Shown piece by piece: positions 24,153-35,009 of a stretch of 64,000 nucleotides of DNA. The number at the start of each line of letters is the position of its first letter. Position 1 is the stretch's first letter. The position numbers were made by a program, and so were the translations under genes. The notes beneath the pieces are model-generated. The model had not been told where the DNA came from. It saw only the letters and a list, made by a program, of their open reading frames with translations, and did not search any database. Source of the stretch: Paragordius varius (Eukaryota; Nematomorpha); the NCBI GenBank assembly GCA_964247055.1, contig OZ176056.1, forward strand, positions 1,488,001-1,552,000, given 5' to 3'.

Positions 24153-26616
24153 AAACAAAACTTAATTTATGCAAAAAAGACTGACACATTAAAATAACCC
24201 ATTTGGAAATAGAGACATTTCTATTTTTATCTTTGTCAAATGTGCTCTTAGAAATAATATTTCTAAGAAAAATTATATGAAATTTAGATTTTGAATAGCT
24301 CATAAAATTAAATATAAACAAATTACCTTACGAACATATTCGGATATCATATTCCCAATTAAGGCAAACAGATTGAAGTTAAGGAAAGTGATGATGGGTT
24401 GATAATATTTTTCTAAAAAATAAAATTTAAACTATTAAAGCTTAAAAACTAATATATTTAAAAGGACAATTTTTGTATTTATATTATTTTAAACCATTTG
24501 TTTTGGGGCTTCAAAAAAGGAAATAGAGATGTAGATTGGCAAAACACTTAATTACATATTTTTACAAATAAATTATTTAGATATAGATGAAGAAATAAAA
24601 AAATTTTCTCACATAAAAAGATATTTTTTGTATGCATTTACATTTTAATTTATATCAAAACTCAATATAATATAGAAACCAAAATGATTTATAATTCTTA
24701 AAATTCAATGAAAAATTAATCCTAAAAAATACCTGATATAAAAAAGTTAGGATCACTCCTATGTATGTTTGCTTGTATGGCAGGAAATATGGTTAAGGTT
24801 ACGAAAAAGCTAAAAAATACTCCAAAACATTGAACCCAAATCTATTAATATAATATGAATAAATTTGAATTTTATTCAAAAGGCTATTAATTTGAAATTT
24901 GCATAAAAACAACCATTTAAATTAATGACCTTGAGAGTTTGCTTGTGATTAATATATAATTAATGACAAAAATATAATATTTTGACCTATCAAAAATATT
25001 TATATGGTCTTAATCGAGTTTTAAATGGCCTGGTATTATTTTATTGGCACAAATCCAATAATTTATGGTAGACTAATTATCATGCAATAAAAATAGATTA
25101 TCATCTATTAATACATCACATTTCTTTATAGCCTAAGGCCAAATGTTATATATAAACACACATGGATTGTGTTTAATAATGAGCTTATAAAAATAGACTA
25201 TAGCACATTTTTTCTCACGATATAATTACGAGAAATAAAATGGTAAAAAATGCGTAATATATTTTCAAAATTTCCTAATTTCTAAGAACGGTCGGTCGGT
25301 ATATCCAATTTTTAAAATAATCAAAGAGGAAATGGAGTCATATTATATAAAAAAATTTGTATAAATTATATTGAATTTACCTTTTTAAAAACTGAAATAT
25401 AATCGTCTCGCGAGTATTTGGCACGTTTTGTAGTTTTGAGTGTGGCATCAACACCTTGTTCTAATAATTCTTTAGCCAAAGGTTCAGTCTTCAAATGGTG
25501 TCGATAAAATCGCTAGAATATTTATATAAAAATTGCAAATATGGAAAAAAAATTTCCTTGAATAAAAATGGCCATAACCAAAAGCAATCGTAAAAATTTA
25601 AAAAACATAGAGACAAAACATAAAATGTGACACTTAATATTAGTTTAAAAACCAACCCTAATTTACCCAATTTAACCCATGTTGTATTTGGATTTAAAAT
25701 AAAAGAAGTATATTGATCAAACACACAATTTAATATTTCGCATTTTGTAATCTCCTAAATATATTGGTTTAAAATTTGGACGTAAAAAATGATATTTCTT
25801 TTTAAAAAAAGTTACCGTTAAAGGCAAAGCAAAATACGAATCAAAGCAGACGAGTAAGATAAGTTGTGCAGCTATGAAATACCATATGGCAGCGAGTCGT
25901 GGGTTTGGCGAAACAGCAATTACAAGAATATTAACGAGAGCCACAATAGTTCCACACAAATTATTTCCAATAACGACGGCATTTGTGTAACTCATGGGTA
26001 AACTCCCAACTAAACCATAGATTGAATTTTGATACAATCCAGTGGCACTGTTCATAACAACAACCGTAATCATGGTGAGAACAAAAAATATTTTGGGCCA
26101 TCCTGAAGTGTTAGCAATGGCTAAAATAACGGTAAAAATGCACATAAAAACATTGATAAGGATTGATATAGGTATCCGCGGGTGTGTTTGATAATTCAAA
26201 TTGCTATCTTTATTCCGTGAATCGCCAAATTGAATGAATAAGTTTACGGCATTTAAGATGACATTGGGGATTTGCGACGCAATACCCAAATAATTCAAAA
26301 AATTGTCTCGGTACTCAGTGGTACCAGTAACATTTGGGCTTAGTTTGAAATCAACAAAATACTATCTAATTAAAAAATAAAAATATACTGAATTCGCATT
26401 GATAAATACATTCCATGGAATAAGAATCCCAATACCATGTATAATCATTATAATATACACCAAATTAAACCTAGCCAATTTTACAAATTTTTACTTATCA
26501 CGCGGTGCATAGTCCGTACTAAACTGCCCTTTTTCACTGTCGATCTCTAATTTTGAGTTATCTTGATTGTCAGAGTATTGGGAGTTATCTACAAGAGATT
26601 CATTGTGTTTTTCCAT
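18892..26616 (-). CDS. Equilibrative nucleoside transporter (ENT/SLC29), 8 exons, two alternative last exons
   Basis: ENTs are 11-helix membrane proteins that carry nucleosides down their gradient. Exons: 26616-26495, 26470-26389, 26361-25816, 25512-25381, 24841-24733, 24412-24327, 22745-22549, then either 22127-21995 or 19021-18892. All joins are GT/AG and in phase, giving about 468 or 467 residues, the usual ENT length. Family landmarks in order: PRDKFNLVYII and HGIGILIPWNVF (first helix), GLYQNSIYGLVGSLP (helix 4), FALPLTRFYRHHLK (helix 6 into the loop), TLTIFPAIQ, FNLFALIGNM, VARALLIPIFLCCNYRPD, and the C-terminal NQAPLAGMMAALFLILGIF. Introns 1 and 2 are only 24 and 27 nt. It could belong to either the ENT1/2 or the ENT3-like group; I cannot tell which, so no symbol is given. 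Confidence 0.95.
19050..19252. repeat. CACCC-type MITE copy
   Basis: Left 'cacccttgaaca', right 'tcgagggtgaatatgtaaag' and 'gtaaatggta'. It lies just upstream of ENT exon 8b. Confidence 0.5.
20050..20730. repeat. Degenerate ~245-bp tandem repeat between the two ENT terminal exons
   Basis: The phrase 'tttaggcgatttcgattatt' and close variants recur near 20085, 20330 and 20573; 'gcgaaaaaaattatcta' follows in two units at about 20200 and 20434. About 2.7 units. Confidence 0.6.
20785..20965. repeat. Hairpin-like MITE
   Basis: Left arm 'tttgaccaagtcacatt', 'ggacaattggcaatactgta', 'cgtata'; right arm is the complement ('tatacgttacggtattgtca', 'attgg', 'aaggtggtcaaa'). The arms are about 50 nt each. 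Confidence 0.55.
21024..21061. repeat. (TA)n microsatellite
   Basis: Uninterrupted TA dinucleotide run; similar runs occur at many places (5400, 22917, 24111, 26759, 51930). Confidence 0.8.
21995..22127 (-). CDS. ENT terminal exon, proximal version (8a)
   Basis: LVPPNQAPLAGMMAALFLIL and GIFFGINFSLLISKIFSSLHAAH then TAA. Acceptor 'tatatcttag'; phase 2 agrees with exon 7 (Lys codon). Confidence 0.92.
22549..22745 (-). CDS. ENT exon 7 (helices 9-10)
   Basis: PGPKWVWVPIVARALLIPIF, LCCNYRPD, then TSGYFSSLTMMYAP, matching ENT R-x-x-F-x-P-L-x-x-x-CN and the SNGYLASLCM motif. Ends in phase 2 with the canonical donor GTAAGT; the next base comes from either terminal exon. Confidence 0.95.
22817..23108. 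repeat. CACCC-type MITE copy in ENT intron 6
   Basis: Left 'ttcaaattcacccttgaaca', right 'gggtgaatttaaattgtaaa' ending 'tggta'. The interior holds a (TA)n run. Confidence 0.65.
23447..23689. repeat. CAGT-ended MITE copy in ENT intron 6
   Basis: Left 'aaaatataaagacaaataat', right 'atattttacgttttttatgt' ending 'agttattactgta'. Confidence 0.55.
24327..24412 (-). CDS. ENT exon 6 (helix 8)
   Basis: Encodes EKYYQPIITFLNFNLFALIG and NMISEYVRK, corresponding to FNIFDWLGR in human ENT1; the usual D-x-x-G-R is N-x-F-A-x-I-G-N here. Phase 0 out. Confidence 0.92.
24733..24841 (-). CDS. ENT exon 5 (helix 7)
   Basis: Encodes IWVQCFGVFFSFFVTLTIFP and AIQANIHRSDPNFFIS; matches the ENT helix 7 T-L-S-V-F-P-A motif. 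Phase 1 out. Confidence 0.93.
25381..25512 (-). CDS. ENT exon 4 (large cytosolic loop)
   Basis: 44 codons RFYRHHLKTEPLAKELLEQG to DDYISVFKK, the polar loop between helices 6 and 7 ending in the usual W/K-rich helix-7 start. Phase 0 on both sides. Confidence 0.9.
25816..26361 (-). CDS. ENT exon 3 (helices 2-6)
   Basis: 182 codons, from YFVDFKLSPNVTGTTEYRDN to YFALPLT. Contains an N-glycosylation site (NVT) in the first extracellular loop, NSATGLYQNSIYGLVGSLP in helix 4 and NNLCGTIVAL in helix 5. Donor GTAACT in phase 0. Confidence 0.95.
26362..26388 (-). other. 27-nt intron 2 of ENT
   Basis: On the minus strand it reads GTATATTTTT to TTAGATAG, 27 nt, phase 0, with an in-frame TAG. Only use of the last AG keeps the frame and gives NANSYFVDFKL, as in other ENTs (N-x-x-x-YF). 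A 23-nt version ending at the earlier AG would break the frame. Confidence 0.75.
26389..26470 (-). CDS. ENT exon 2 (helix 1)
   Basis: Encodes FNLVYIIMIIHGIGILIPWN and VFINANS; the G-I-G-x-L-x-PWN motif is the ENT helix-1 signature. Confidence 0.92.
26471..26494 (-). other. 24-nt intron 1 of ENT
   Basis: On the minus strand it reads GTAAAAATTT to GGCTAG, 24 nt, with GT and AG at its edges. It is a multiple of three but holds an in-frame TAA, so retention would stop translation after residue 41. Removing it restores PRDKFNLVYII exactly as the family requires. Confidence 0.75.
26495..26616 (-). CDS. ENT exon 1 (cytosolic N-terminus)
   Basis: ATG at 26616, MEKHNESLVDNSQYSDN to STDYAPRD plus two bases of Lys. 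The ENT-typical P-x-DK before helix 1 is formed by joining to exon 2 over a 24-nt intron. Confidence 0.88.
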
Positions 26617-26754
26617 AACTTTCAATATTAGGCGCGGGTTCGATTTTAGGGTGTGTAAAATCTTTAAAGTGTATCACATGATACAAACCACAAAATAATT
26701 ATTTTGGTTTACAAATTTTTCCGAACTTTATTTAATCTATATCGAAAAAATCAC

Positions 26755-26789
<35 letters not shown>

Positions 26790-26828
26790 GTATTGTTAAG
26801 TTTTACAAGCGAATATTAACATTTCATT

Positions 26829-27270
26829 ACCTTTTCTTTTTTTGTCCTAGTTTACATATTGGGGTAGTTTTGTCCAGAGTTTAATTTTGTTATAATATTT
26901 TTAAAATCTAATCAGTTATTGTTCTCATGCATAAAATTTTATTTTGGTTTTGGGACTTTTAGAATTTAAAATTGAAACAGCTCCAAAATACAATTGAAAT
27001 ATATTAGGTTTTTGCTGGTATTAGCCTAAATTCTTAAAAATAAATTACACCTAATTATACTATGCCTATATGCCTGTGTTTCGATGATAAAATTTATAAA
27101 ATGCCGGACAAAATAATTTGACATGATGTTTTTTAAAATTTTACATTTTTTAAAGATTAAAGAAAGCATCAATTCGGATTAATACCTTTAATGAGAAATT
27201 CCAAATCGCTCTAAAATATAAAAATACCCCAAAAGCTGGAGTGCTAAAATGTTTCAAAATAATTTATATG
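26829..27270. repeat. Unclassified dispersed repeat, copy 1
   Basis: Begins 'ttaccttttctttttttgtc', 'ctagtttac', with 'gttattgttctcatgc' and 'aagctggagtgctaaaatg' inside. Two further copies in the same orientation lie at 56284-56810 and 61468-61940. Family unknown; no coding frame. Confidence 0.55.
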
Positions 27271-27700
27271 CTGTTTTGAATAAAATATTTTAGAAATATA
27301 GTTTTAACAAAATCGATAACAATATCTTTTATCCAAAATATACAACCTGGAGGATTTAATTAAAAAAAATTACACACGCCCAAAAATAATATTATTTAAT
27401 ATATTTATTATCAGGATTACCCAAAACACCGAAACCAAAATTAGCATTATACTAAATATAATATTATCCTGAATGCTAGTCACTTATATTTAAAAATGTT
27501 TAGGTAAGGTATACTTTACTATGCGTCAACTTCAAACACATAGGATTTCGCAAGAGCTTAGTTTTTATGAACGCAAAAGAGCCGATATGTAATAATAAAT
27601 TAAACGATATTTACGCATTGCACATTAAATACATTTTGAAGAATGCATTTTCTGAGGGAAAAATACATTAGACTTCGTGGTCCTTTTGGTTTTTTGTTAT

Positions 27701-28288
27701 TTAACACTTCGATTCAAATTGGGGTAGCTAAATACCCCAGAGTAAATTTGAGTTAGGATTTTTAAAATATTACTGAAGGAAACGGTCCCAATTTAAATTT
27801 ATGCTTTAATCCTAAAAATTATATAAATATGCCAAAATATCTAAATAAAATTTTGTTTCGAAAAAAAAGTTCCATGTCAAACTACTTCGACACCATTTTT
27901 ATTTTACAAAATTTTTGCAAAATATGGTCTCCATTTAACTTGAAGGTTATAATTAAAGCTTTTTTTTTATTGAAATTACATCTAACATTTTATAGAAATA
28001 GAAAAAGCTGTTTATTTTGTATTATTTTTCAATTTTACCATTTCACACATGTCACGTTGACTAAACTTTTACCTTTCGGTTTTAGCTTTAAATAAGTAAT
28101 ATCAAATATTTTTGAATAAATTTTTTTATATACTTCGGTTTATTAATGTTATATAAGTGCAAGATTTTGCCATGGTTTCGATTCCTTCCATATTTTTTAT
28201 AGAATTTAATTTTAAACAGGCCTGGGGTATTTAACTACCCCAATTTGAATCGAAGGACAAAAATGAATGTGTTGTATCCAAGTGTTAA
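27701..28288. mobile_element. TTAA-flanked MITE, copy 2
   Basis: TTAACACTT at the left with 'ggggtagctaaatacccc', AAGTGTTAA at the right. Same orientation as copy 1. Confidence 0.8.
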
Positions 28289-29288
28289 TAAAGTCATTGC
28301 CATTTAAGTGGTTACTTTTAAGATAAATCGCCAAATTAGTGAATATTTGCTAAAAATATCTTTTGATGAAGACTTGATACTCTCTTACAAAATTATAAAA
28401 TATATAAACTAAATTTTAAAAACCCAACGATATTTATATCAATATTAAAATTGTTAACGCATGATCCGAAATATATAAACCGCTCTAGTAAGGTAGTTTT
28501 TTAATAAAGTGCCGAGATTGCGCCTCCCTGTATTATGGATTATAACATTAAAAACATTTTTTTGAATACATTCATATGCTTTAAATGCAATTTTAGCAAA
28601 ATAGCCTAGCTCATGGTATTTTGCATGGTGGAAATGGTATAAAAGCGATTAAAGATGTCATAAAGACACTTTTTTATATAGCGATGATGCTTAACATTCT
28701 CCTCAGTTTTTTAATAAAAAATTTGTTGGTTTCCCAGTTTGAGAAGTTAATACTTGGTACAAAAAAGAATACCATAACACACCACGAGATTTTATATCAT
28801 CTATTAATAAGTGAATGACTTTATCAGTGGCGGGCCTATGAATGAGTCCCCAGAAGGATTTAATGTTGGCCCCCCATACTCCCACAAATATCCATATAAT
28901 ACTCTATATTGTTCGTTTGGTTATGCCGTAAGTTTTGTGTAAAATCATACCAATTTGTTTTTAGTTATCTTTTCACCGAGCGCATTACTTAAATTCGTTT
29001 AGATATTTTTGTTTTAAAGATGATAACACTTGCAGAACTGTCATCCTGAATCTAGTTTATTTTTAAATATCATGGTTAGTACCCATTCGCTCAACCTAAT
29101 CGACGCCTATTTAATCTTAGAACGATCATTTTTGAAAAGTTGAAATAACTTAAGAGCATGATAATTGAAAAAGGATTGAGGAATATATTGTATGGGCGCA
29201 AATGGCGGATTAATGGAAGAAAATGGAGAATATGATTTTAAATATGATTATTGATTTTAATAAATGTCATTTATGCAGAGATTTAGTA

Positions 29289-29849
29289 TTAACACTTGGT
29301 AACAACACATTTATTAGTCCTTCGATTCAAATTGGGGTACTTGGATACCCCAGGCCTGTTTAAAATTAAATATGTTAAAAAATATGGGAGGAATCGAAAC
29401 CATGGCAAATTTTGCACCCAAAATCGAAATATGTAAAAAAATTTATTCAAAAATACCTGATATTACTTATTTTAATGTAAAATGCAAAGGTAAAAATTTA
29501 GTTGACGTGACATATGTGAATTGTCCAAATTGATATATAAATAATACAAAATAAACCACTTTTCTATTTCTATCAATGTTAAATATAATTTAAATAAAAA
29601 ATTATCTTTGATTTTAACACGATATTTTGCAAAAATTTTGCAAAATAAAAATGCCTTCGTAGTAGTTTGACATGGATTTTTTTTACAAAAAAAATTTTAT
29701 TTAGATATTTTGGCTCTTTTCTATAATTTTTATTAGGATAGATGCATAAATTTAAATTTGGGACCGTTTCCATCAGTATTTTTTATAAAAATTCTAACTT
29801 AAATTTAGTCTAGGGTAAATAGATACCCCAATTTGAATCGAAGTGTTAA
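29289..29849. mobile_element. TTAA-flanked MITE, copy 3 (inverted)
   Basis: The spacer-bearing end is on the left here (TTAACACTTGG, then 'ccttcgattcaaattggggt'), the short end on the right (AAGTGTTAA). Opposite orientation to copies 1 and 2. Confidence 0.8.
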
Positions 29850-31007
29850 CTCATCCTGATGTAAAAGCTATATGGCATGGTAAAAATTTTCACAGACAAA
29901 CTAGGTCAAAAATTATATAGATTATTTTATAATTATTTGGGTTATAGTATTTAATTTATAAAGAAAATCTTTGAAAAAGCTTTTGGTTTGTTTTTATAAT
30001 AAAAAATTATCAATATAATTTTACCTAGTGGATTATAAATGCATAATTGTAACTGTAAATTTATTACACAATAGCTATAACCGATCAAGACTTTAAACCG
30101 TATTTTTAATCTTTAAAATTTGGAAATTATAAGCTTTCTAACGAAAACAATTATTATTAATATAATGGTATATTTTTAGAAAAACCAAAAAATTAAAAAT
30201 GGCTTTTTGGAAGGACATAAAAGCAAAGCAATGAATTAGTCTTTTAAAAAACTTTCCTATGTTGTCTTTTTTGGATGATCATTGGCATCTACACAAAGTT
30301 GGAGCTAATTAGAAAAACAAATTAATTAAGATTCGCTGGTTTATCGCTTCCTCTGTCCAATATTAACTATCGATGTAAAACATATTAGTATGCATTTTAT
30401 AGGGTGTCCAATACTCTTTCAAATGATTGATTACAAATGGGCATTAGTTGTATATTTTATAATAAAACCATTTTTTAGTAAAATTTTAATAAAGAGGGCG
30501 CATAATTATATAAAACAAATTACGCAAATTCTTAGGTGAAATTATAATTTTTACTTCAGATTTATTGTTAAACTTATAGTAATTATTAGAAAATGCAAAA
30601 AACTCGAGTGGCAAAATATTTGTTGACTAGTGTTATAATAAAAAAAATTCCCAAACCAAGGAGTGTAGCTCAATATTATATTCAAAATTTTTATTTCTAT
30701 AATGATTATTTTTGATTGTTGCAATATTTTATATGTTATGCTTAATTTTTCATATTACAATCATTCACAAACAAGGTAGTTGAAATTGACGATAAATTAT
30801 ACCAATAGGCAAGATTTAATAATCATTATTTAAATTCAGAACAAATAAAAAATGAAATCGGTTATAGCTTTTGTTAAGTCCGCGCATATTTTTTAAAAAT
30901 TGGATAGAAAAATCTATACTAACCGAAATCAACTAGCTGTATCAGAAAAAAGCCCGAACCCCAGAAAATATAATTTGTAAAAATAAAGAATGACAAACTA
31001 ACGGAAA

Positions 31008-31463
31008 ATGTTCAAAACCATAATATATCAATTTTCCTCATCACTAATATATCTCGTCTTAACCGTTATACCCAATTTAGGGAGCAAAGAAATTGATTTG
31101 ACTTCCATTAACCACACATTTAAAAATGAGTTGACAAATTTAGCGGTACAAAAATCTCTGGAATCCGATTACCTGGGTTATGCCCTGAAAAATACATCCT
31201 CAACTGCCCAATCACAAATTTTGGGTAATGGTTTAGTTTTTAACGATGATTTTGTTAGCCAGAATGCAGAAAATGTTTCACATGCATTGTATGCAGATAA
31301 TATTTATATACAAGAGCATATGTTAAATGTGGAACACTGGATAATTGGAACTATAGTCTTGTATGCAATCTTAATAGCGTTACTTTTACTAATTCTCATG
31401 CATATAGCTATTAATTATCGAATTGAAACGCGTTTTCACAACTATAGTTACACTAGATGCTGA
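31008..31463 (+). CDS. Unrecognised single-exon type I membrane protein, 151 aa
   Basis: I do not recognise this protein. It starts MFKTIIYQFSSSLIYLVLTV, a likely signal peptide (about residues 1-26), followed by a soluble segment with glycosylation sequons NHT (35-37), NTS (62-64) and NVS (89-91), then a single very hydrophobic helix at about residues 111-135 (WIIGTIVLYAILIALLLLIL) and a short basic tail ending YTRC. The layout suggests a small surface or secretory-pathway protein. AATAAA lies 10 nt after the stop (31473). The frame is far longer than chance in this AT-rich DNA and its composition differs from the flanks. No splice sites are needed. It is divergent from ENT and upstream of the foldback elements. 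Confidence 0.6.
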   Translation: MFKTIIYQFSSSLIYLVLTVIPNLGSKEIDLTSINHTFKNELTNLAVQKSLESDYLGYALKNTSSTAQSQILGNGLVFNDDFVSQNAENVSHALYADNIYIQEHMLNVEHWIIGTIVLYAILIALLLLILMHIAINYRIETRFHNYSYTRC

Positions 31464-31472
31464 AACCAAATC

Positions 31473-31478
31473 AATAAA
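31473..31478 (+). terminator. Putative polyadenylation signal AATAAA
   Basis: AATAAA just after the stop of the 151-aa membrane-protein gene. In DNA this AT-rich it may be chance. Confidence 0.3.
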
Positions 31479-32235
31479 TTTAGGATAAATTTAAATCATC
31501 CATTTGTTAGACAAGAAAAATAAAAAATTTTAATTTTTACATATTTGTATAGCAAAAAATTTGATATTTTACACATATTTTTTTTGAATATCTGTTTTTT
31601 AAATATAACTCATAATTTGATGTGATGGCACTTAATAGAGATGAATTGGCCTACATTTAATTAAATCAAATGTAATCTAATATAGTTTATGTGAGAAAGA
31701 AACAATAAGATTTAATGAAAGTATAATTATCTATTTTTTAAAAAAATTATTTTTTCAATAATTTTACATTCTGTCTGGATATTTACATTTTTACGGCATA
31801 TGTAAAAAAATAATAATTGGCTTTAAAAAACCACATCCAAAAATATTCTTTTTCGCGGATATTAGTGATAAAGACAGTGAACAGAATTCCCACAAAATAA
31901 CTTTACAGTAATTGATTAAAATATTAGAGTTGGGTTTAAGCAACATTAATACTATAAGATGATATATTTTAGAGTAGTAGCGGGTTAATAAAAAATGAAT
32001 TGAAAATTTATGCCGTAAGGGAATAAAAATATTTATTCACTGTTGAGTCCATATGTTTTGAATAGGTTTTATAAAAAATATGCTGTAAAGCTGGCTATTT
32101 TTATATGGTGTCGTAATTAAATTCGAATGTTGCCCTAACCATGAGGCAAATAAAGAACCTGACCCGCATTTGTAGCTTATTGGAAAATATTTAAAACATG
32201 CTTTAAATATATATACATATATATATATATATATA

Positions 32236-33547
32236 CCATTTTTCATGCAAAAACATCATTTTTTCAACCAAATGCAACATTTTTTCAACCAAACACAACA
32301 TTTTTTCAACCAAACACAACATTTTTTCGAGCAAACGCAACATTTTTTCAAGCAAACGCAACATATTTTCAAGTAAACGCAACATTTTTTCAACCAAAGA
32401 CAACATTTTTTCAAGCAAAAACAACATTTTTTCAACCAACGACAACATTTTTTCAAGCAAAAACAACAATTTTTTTAAAATAAAAAACCATTTATTTATT
32501 TTATGACATATTAAATTTAAAGTTAATGTAAATTAATTTTAGCGTAGAATTATGATTTTTATTGTTTTATCATAAATATTTGATGGTACATTTTAATTTA
32601 GCCCATAAATTGCATTATTTATTTATATTAATTATTATTTTCTTTTACAATTTAAGTTTCTCCTAATCAATCTATACTGCGCTTCAAGATTGTTCTTTTA
32701 CATTTAAACTTAGTCCTATAACACTTCAAGTTGAACCTTCAATATTTAATTTTTATTCTAACGTTTATTTATGAGGCAATAAAATATTCATTATTTAATC
32801 ATTTAAACCTATTTTTTTATTAACCTAAACCTTTAAGTGAATACATTTCTTTCATAAGAACTGTAAATCCTTATTGTATAAATTAATATTAAAAAATATC
32901 TATGCTTTGTGGGTTATTGATGGTAATATTTAGTTTAAAACAATAATAAATTTATAATATTGATAAATTTAATAAAATTTTCAAACAAAGTTGTTTTACT
33001 ATAATAATATTAATTTTGATTCAAAAACTAATAAATAGAGATATTAGTTTAAATTTAAAAAATAGATAATTACACACAAAAATAACGGTTGTATGGAAAC
33101 TGCTAAAATGTAAGGAATTTTAAGCGAAGGATAACTTTAAATTTTTAAAGAGAGTCTTAAAGTGCAAATTGTATTGATTGATAAAAAAAATATTTATAAA
33201 TAAATAATGCAATTTATGGGCTAAATAAAAATGTAAATCAATCATACCATCAAATATTGATGATAAAACAATAAAAATCATAATTCTAGTTAATTTACAT
33301 TAACTTTAAATTTATGTCTTAAAATAAAAAAAATGGTTTTTTATTTTAAAAAAAATTGTTGCATTTGCTTGAAAAAATGTTGTCGTTGGTTGAAAAAATG
33401 TTGCCTTTGGTTGAAAAAATGTTGCGTTTGCTCAAAAAAATGTTGCCTTTGCTTGAAAAAATGTTGCGTTTGCTTGAAAAAATGTTGAGTTTGGTTGAAA
33501 AAATGTTGCATTTGGTTGAAAAAATGATGTTTTTGCATGAAAAATGG
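32236..33547. mobile_element. Foldback-like element A with 21-bp minisatellite termini
   Basis: Outer ends CCATTTTTCATGC and GCATGAAAAATGG are perfect inverted repeats and sit in (TA)n DNA, so TA is a likely target. Inside each end is an array of a 21-bp unit ('ttttttcaagcaaacgcaac' plus one base): about 10 units at 32249-32470 and 9 at 33356-33545, in opposite orientation. Further in, 32480-32640 and 33200-33350 are also inverted copies. The middle (about 32830-33180) is single-copy. This resembles Drosophila FB elements, whose long termini are tandem repeats. No transposase is present. Confidence 0.75.
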
Positions 33548-33559
33548 TATACATATATA

Positions 33560-35009
33560 TATATATATATATATTTTTATCAATCAATACAATTTGCGCT
33601 TTAAGACTCTCTTTAAAAATTTAAAGTTATCCTTCACTTAAGATTCCTTACATTTTTTGCAGTTTCCATACAACCCTTATTTTTGTATATAATAATCTAA
33701 TTGTTTAAATTTAAAATAATATCTCTATTGATTAGTTTTTGAATCATAATTAATATTTTTATAGTAAAACAACTTTATTTGTTTCGAGGTAATTTTCTTT
33801 AATATATTAATATTATAAATTTATTATTGTTTTAAACTAAATATTACGATCAATAACACACAAATAGATATTTAATATAGTTAATTAATAGAAAATAATA
33901 AGGATAACGGTTCTTATAAAATTAAAGATTTAAGTTATAAAAAAAAATAGGTTTAAAATGATTGAATAATGAATATTTTATTGCTTCATTAATAAACGTT
34001 AAATCAAAATTAAAATTTTGAAGGACCAAATTAAAGTGTTCTAGGACCAACTTTAAATTTACAAGAACAATCTTGAAGCGCAGTATAGATTGATTAGGTG
34101 AAACTTAAGTTGTAAAAGAAAAAAAATAATTAATATAAATAAATAATGCAATTTATGGGCTGAATTATAATGTTTAAAAATCAATTATACCTCAAATATT
34201 TATGATATAACAATAAAAATCATAATTCTAGGCTAAAATTAATTTACATTAACATCAAATTAATATGTCGTAAAATAAAAAAAAGGTGTTTTATTTTAAA
34301 AAATTGTTGTCTTTGCTTGAAAAAATGTTGTCTTTGGTTGAAAAAATGTTGCATTTGGATGAAAAAATGTTGTCTTTGGTTGAAAAAATGTTGCGTTTGC
34401 TTGAAAATATGTTGCGTTTGCTCGAAAAACTGTTGTCTTTGCTTGAAAAAATGTTGCGTTTGGTTAAAAAAATGTTGCATTTGGATGAAAAAATGTTGTC
34501 TTTGGTTGAAAAAATGTTGCGTTTGCTTGAAAATATGTTGCGTTTGCTCGAAAAACTGTTGTCTTTGCTTGAAAAAATGTTGCGTTTGGTTAAAAAAATG
34601 TTGCATTTGGATGAAAAAATGTTGTCTTTGGTTAAAAAAATGTGCGTTTGCTTGAAAATATGTTGCGTTTGCTCGAAAAACTGTTGTCTTTGCTTGAAAA
34701 AATGTTGCGTTTGGTTAAAAAAATGTTGCATTTGGATGAAAAAATGTTGTCTTTGGTTGAAAAAATGTTGCGTTTGCTTGAAAATATGTTGCGTTTGCTC
34801 GAAAAACTGTTGTCTTTGCTTGAAAAAATGTTGCGTTTGGTTAAAAAAATGTTGCATTTGGATGAAAAAATGTTGTCTTTGGTTGAAAAAATGTTGCGTT
34901 TGCTTGAAAATATGTTGCGTTTGCTCGAAAAACTGTTGTCTTTGCTTGAAAAAATGTTGCGTTTGGTTAAAAAAATGTTGCATTTGGTTGAAAAAATGAT
35001 GTTTTTGTA
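33560..35009. mobile_element. Foldback-like element B (one end missing)
   Basis: 33570-33960 is an inverted copy of the middle of element A, 33960-34290 of its subterminal part, and 34310-35005 is a long 21-bp array. The left end of the element is missing: it starts directly at a (TA)n run. The right end is fused to element C. Confidence 0.65.
34310..35005. repeat. 21-bp minisatellite with 126-bp higher-order repeat
   Basis: About 33 units of 21 bp. Six-unit blocks repeat: the unit with 'gcatttggatg' returns at 34351, 34477, 34603, 34728 and 34854, and its variant at 34980, that is every 126 nt (once 125). Because 21 is divisible by 3, several frames are open on both strands for up to 237 codons; these are not genes. 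Confidence 0.85.

Larger units (their letters stand above)
26617..31007. other. Intergenic region between ENT and the membrane-protein gene
   Basis: Apart from the repeat at 26829 and two TTAA-flanked MITEs (27701, 29289) I see no exon. The 5' regulatory DNA of both divergent genes should lie here. Short open frames around 28621-28885 have no recognisable similarity. Confidence 0.5.

Noticed and set aside
25491-25724. Open frame directly between ENT exons 3 and 4
   Set aside because: It is intron read through on the coding strand; the conserved join FALPLT-RFYRHHLK requires its removal.
28621-28885. Overlapping short frames on both strands
   Set aside because: No recognisable domain, no splice context; likely chance.
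32249-32470. Short regular repeats resembling a CRISPR array
   Set aside because: Units are contiguous without spacers and the DNA is animal; it is a minisatellite.
32203-33604. Open frames such as repeated LLEKML or FFNQTQH
   Set aside because: Same 21-bp minisatellite in the ends of element A; not genes.
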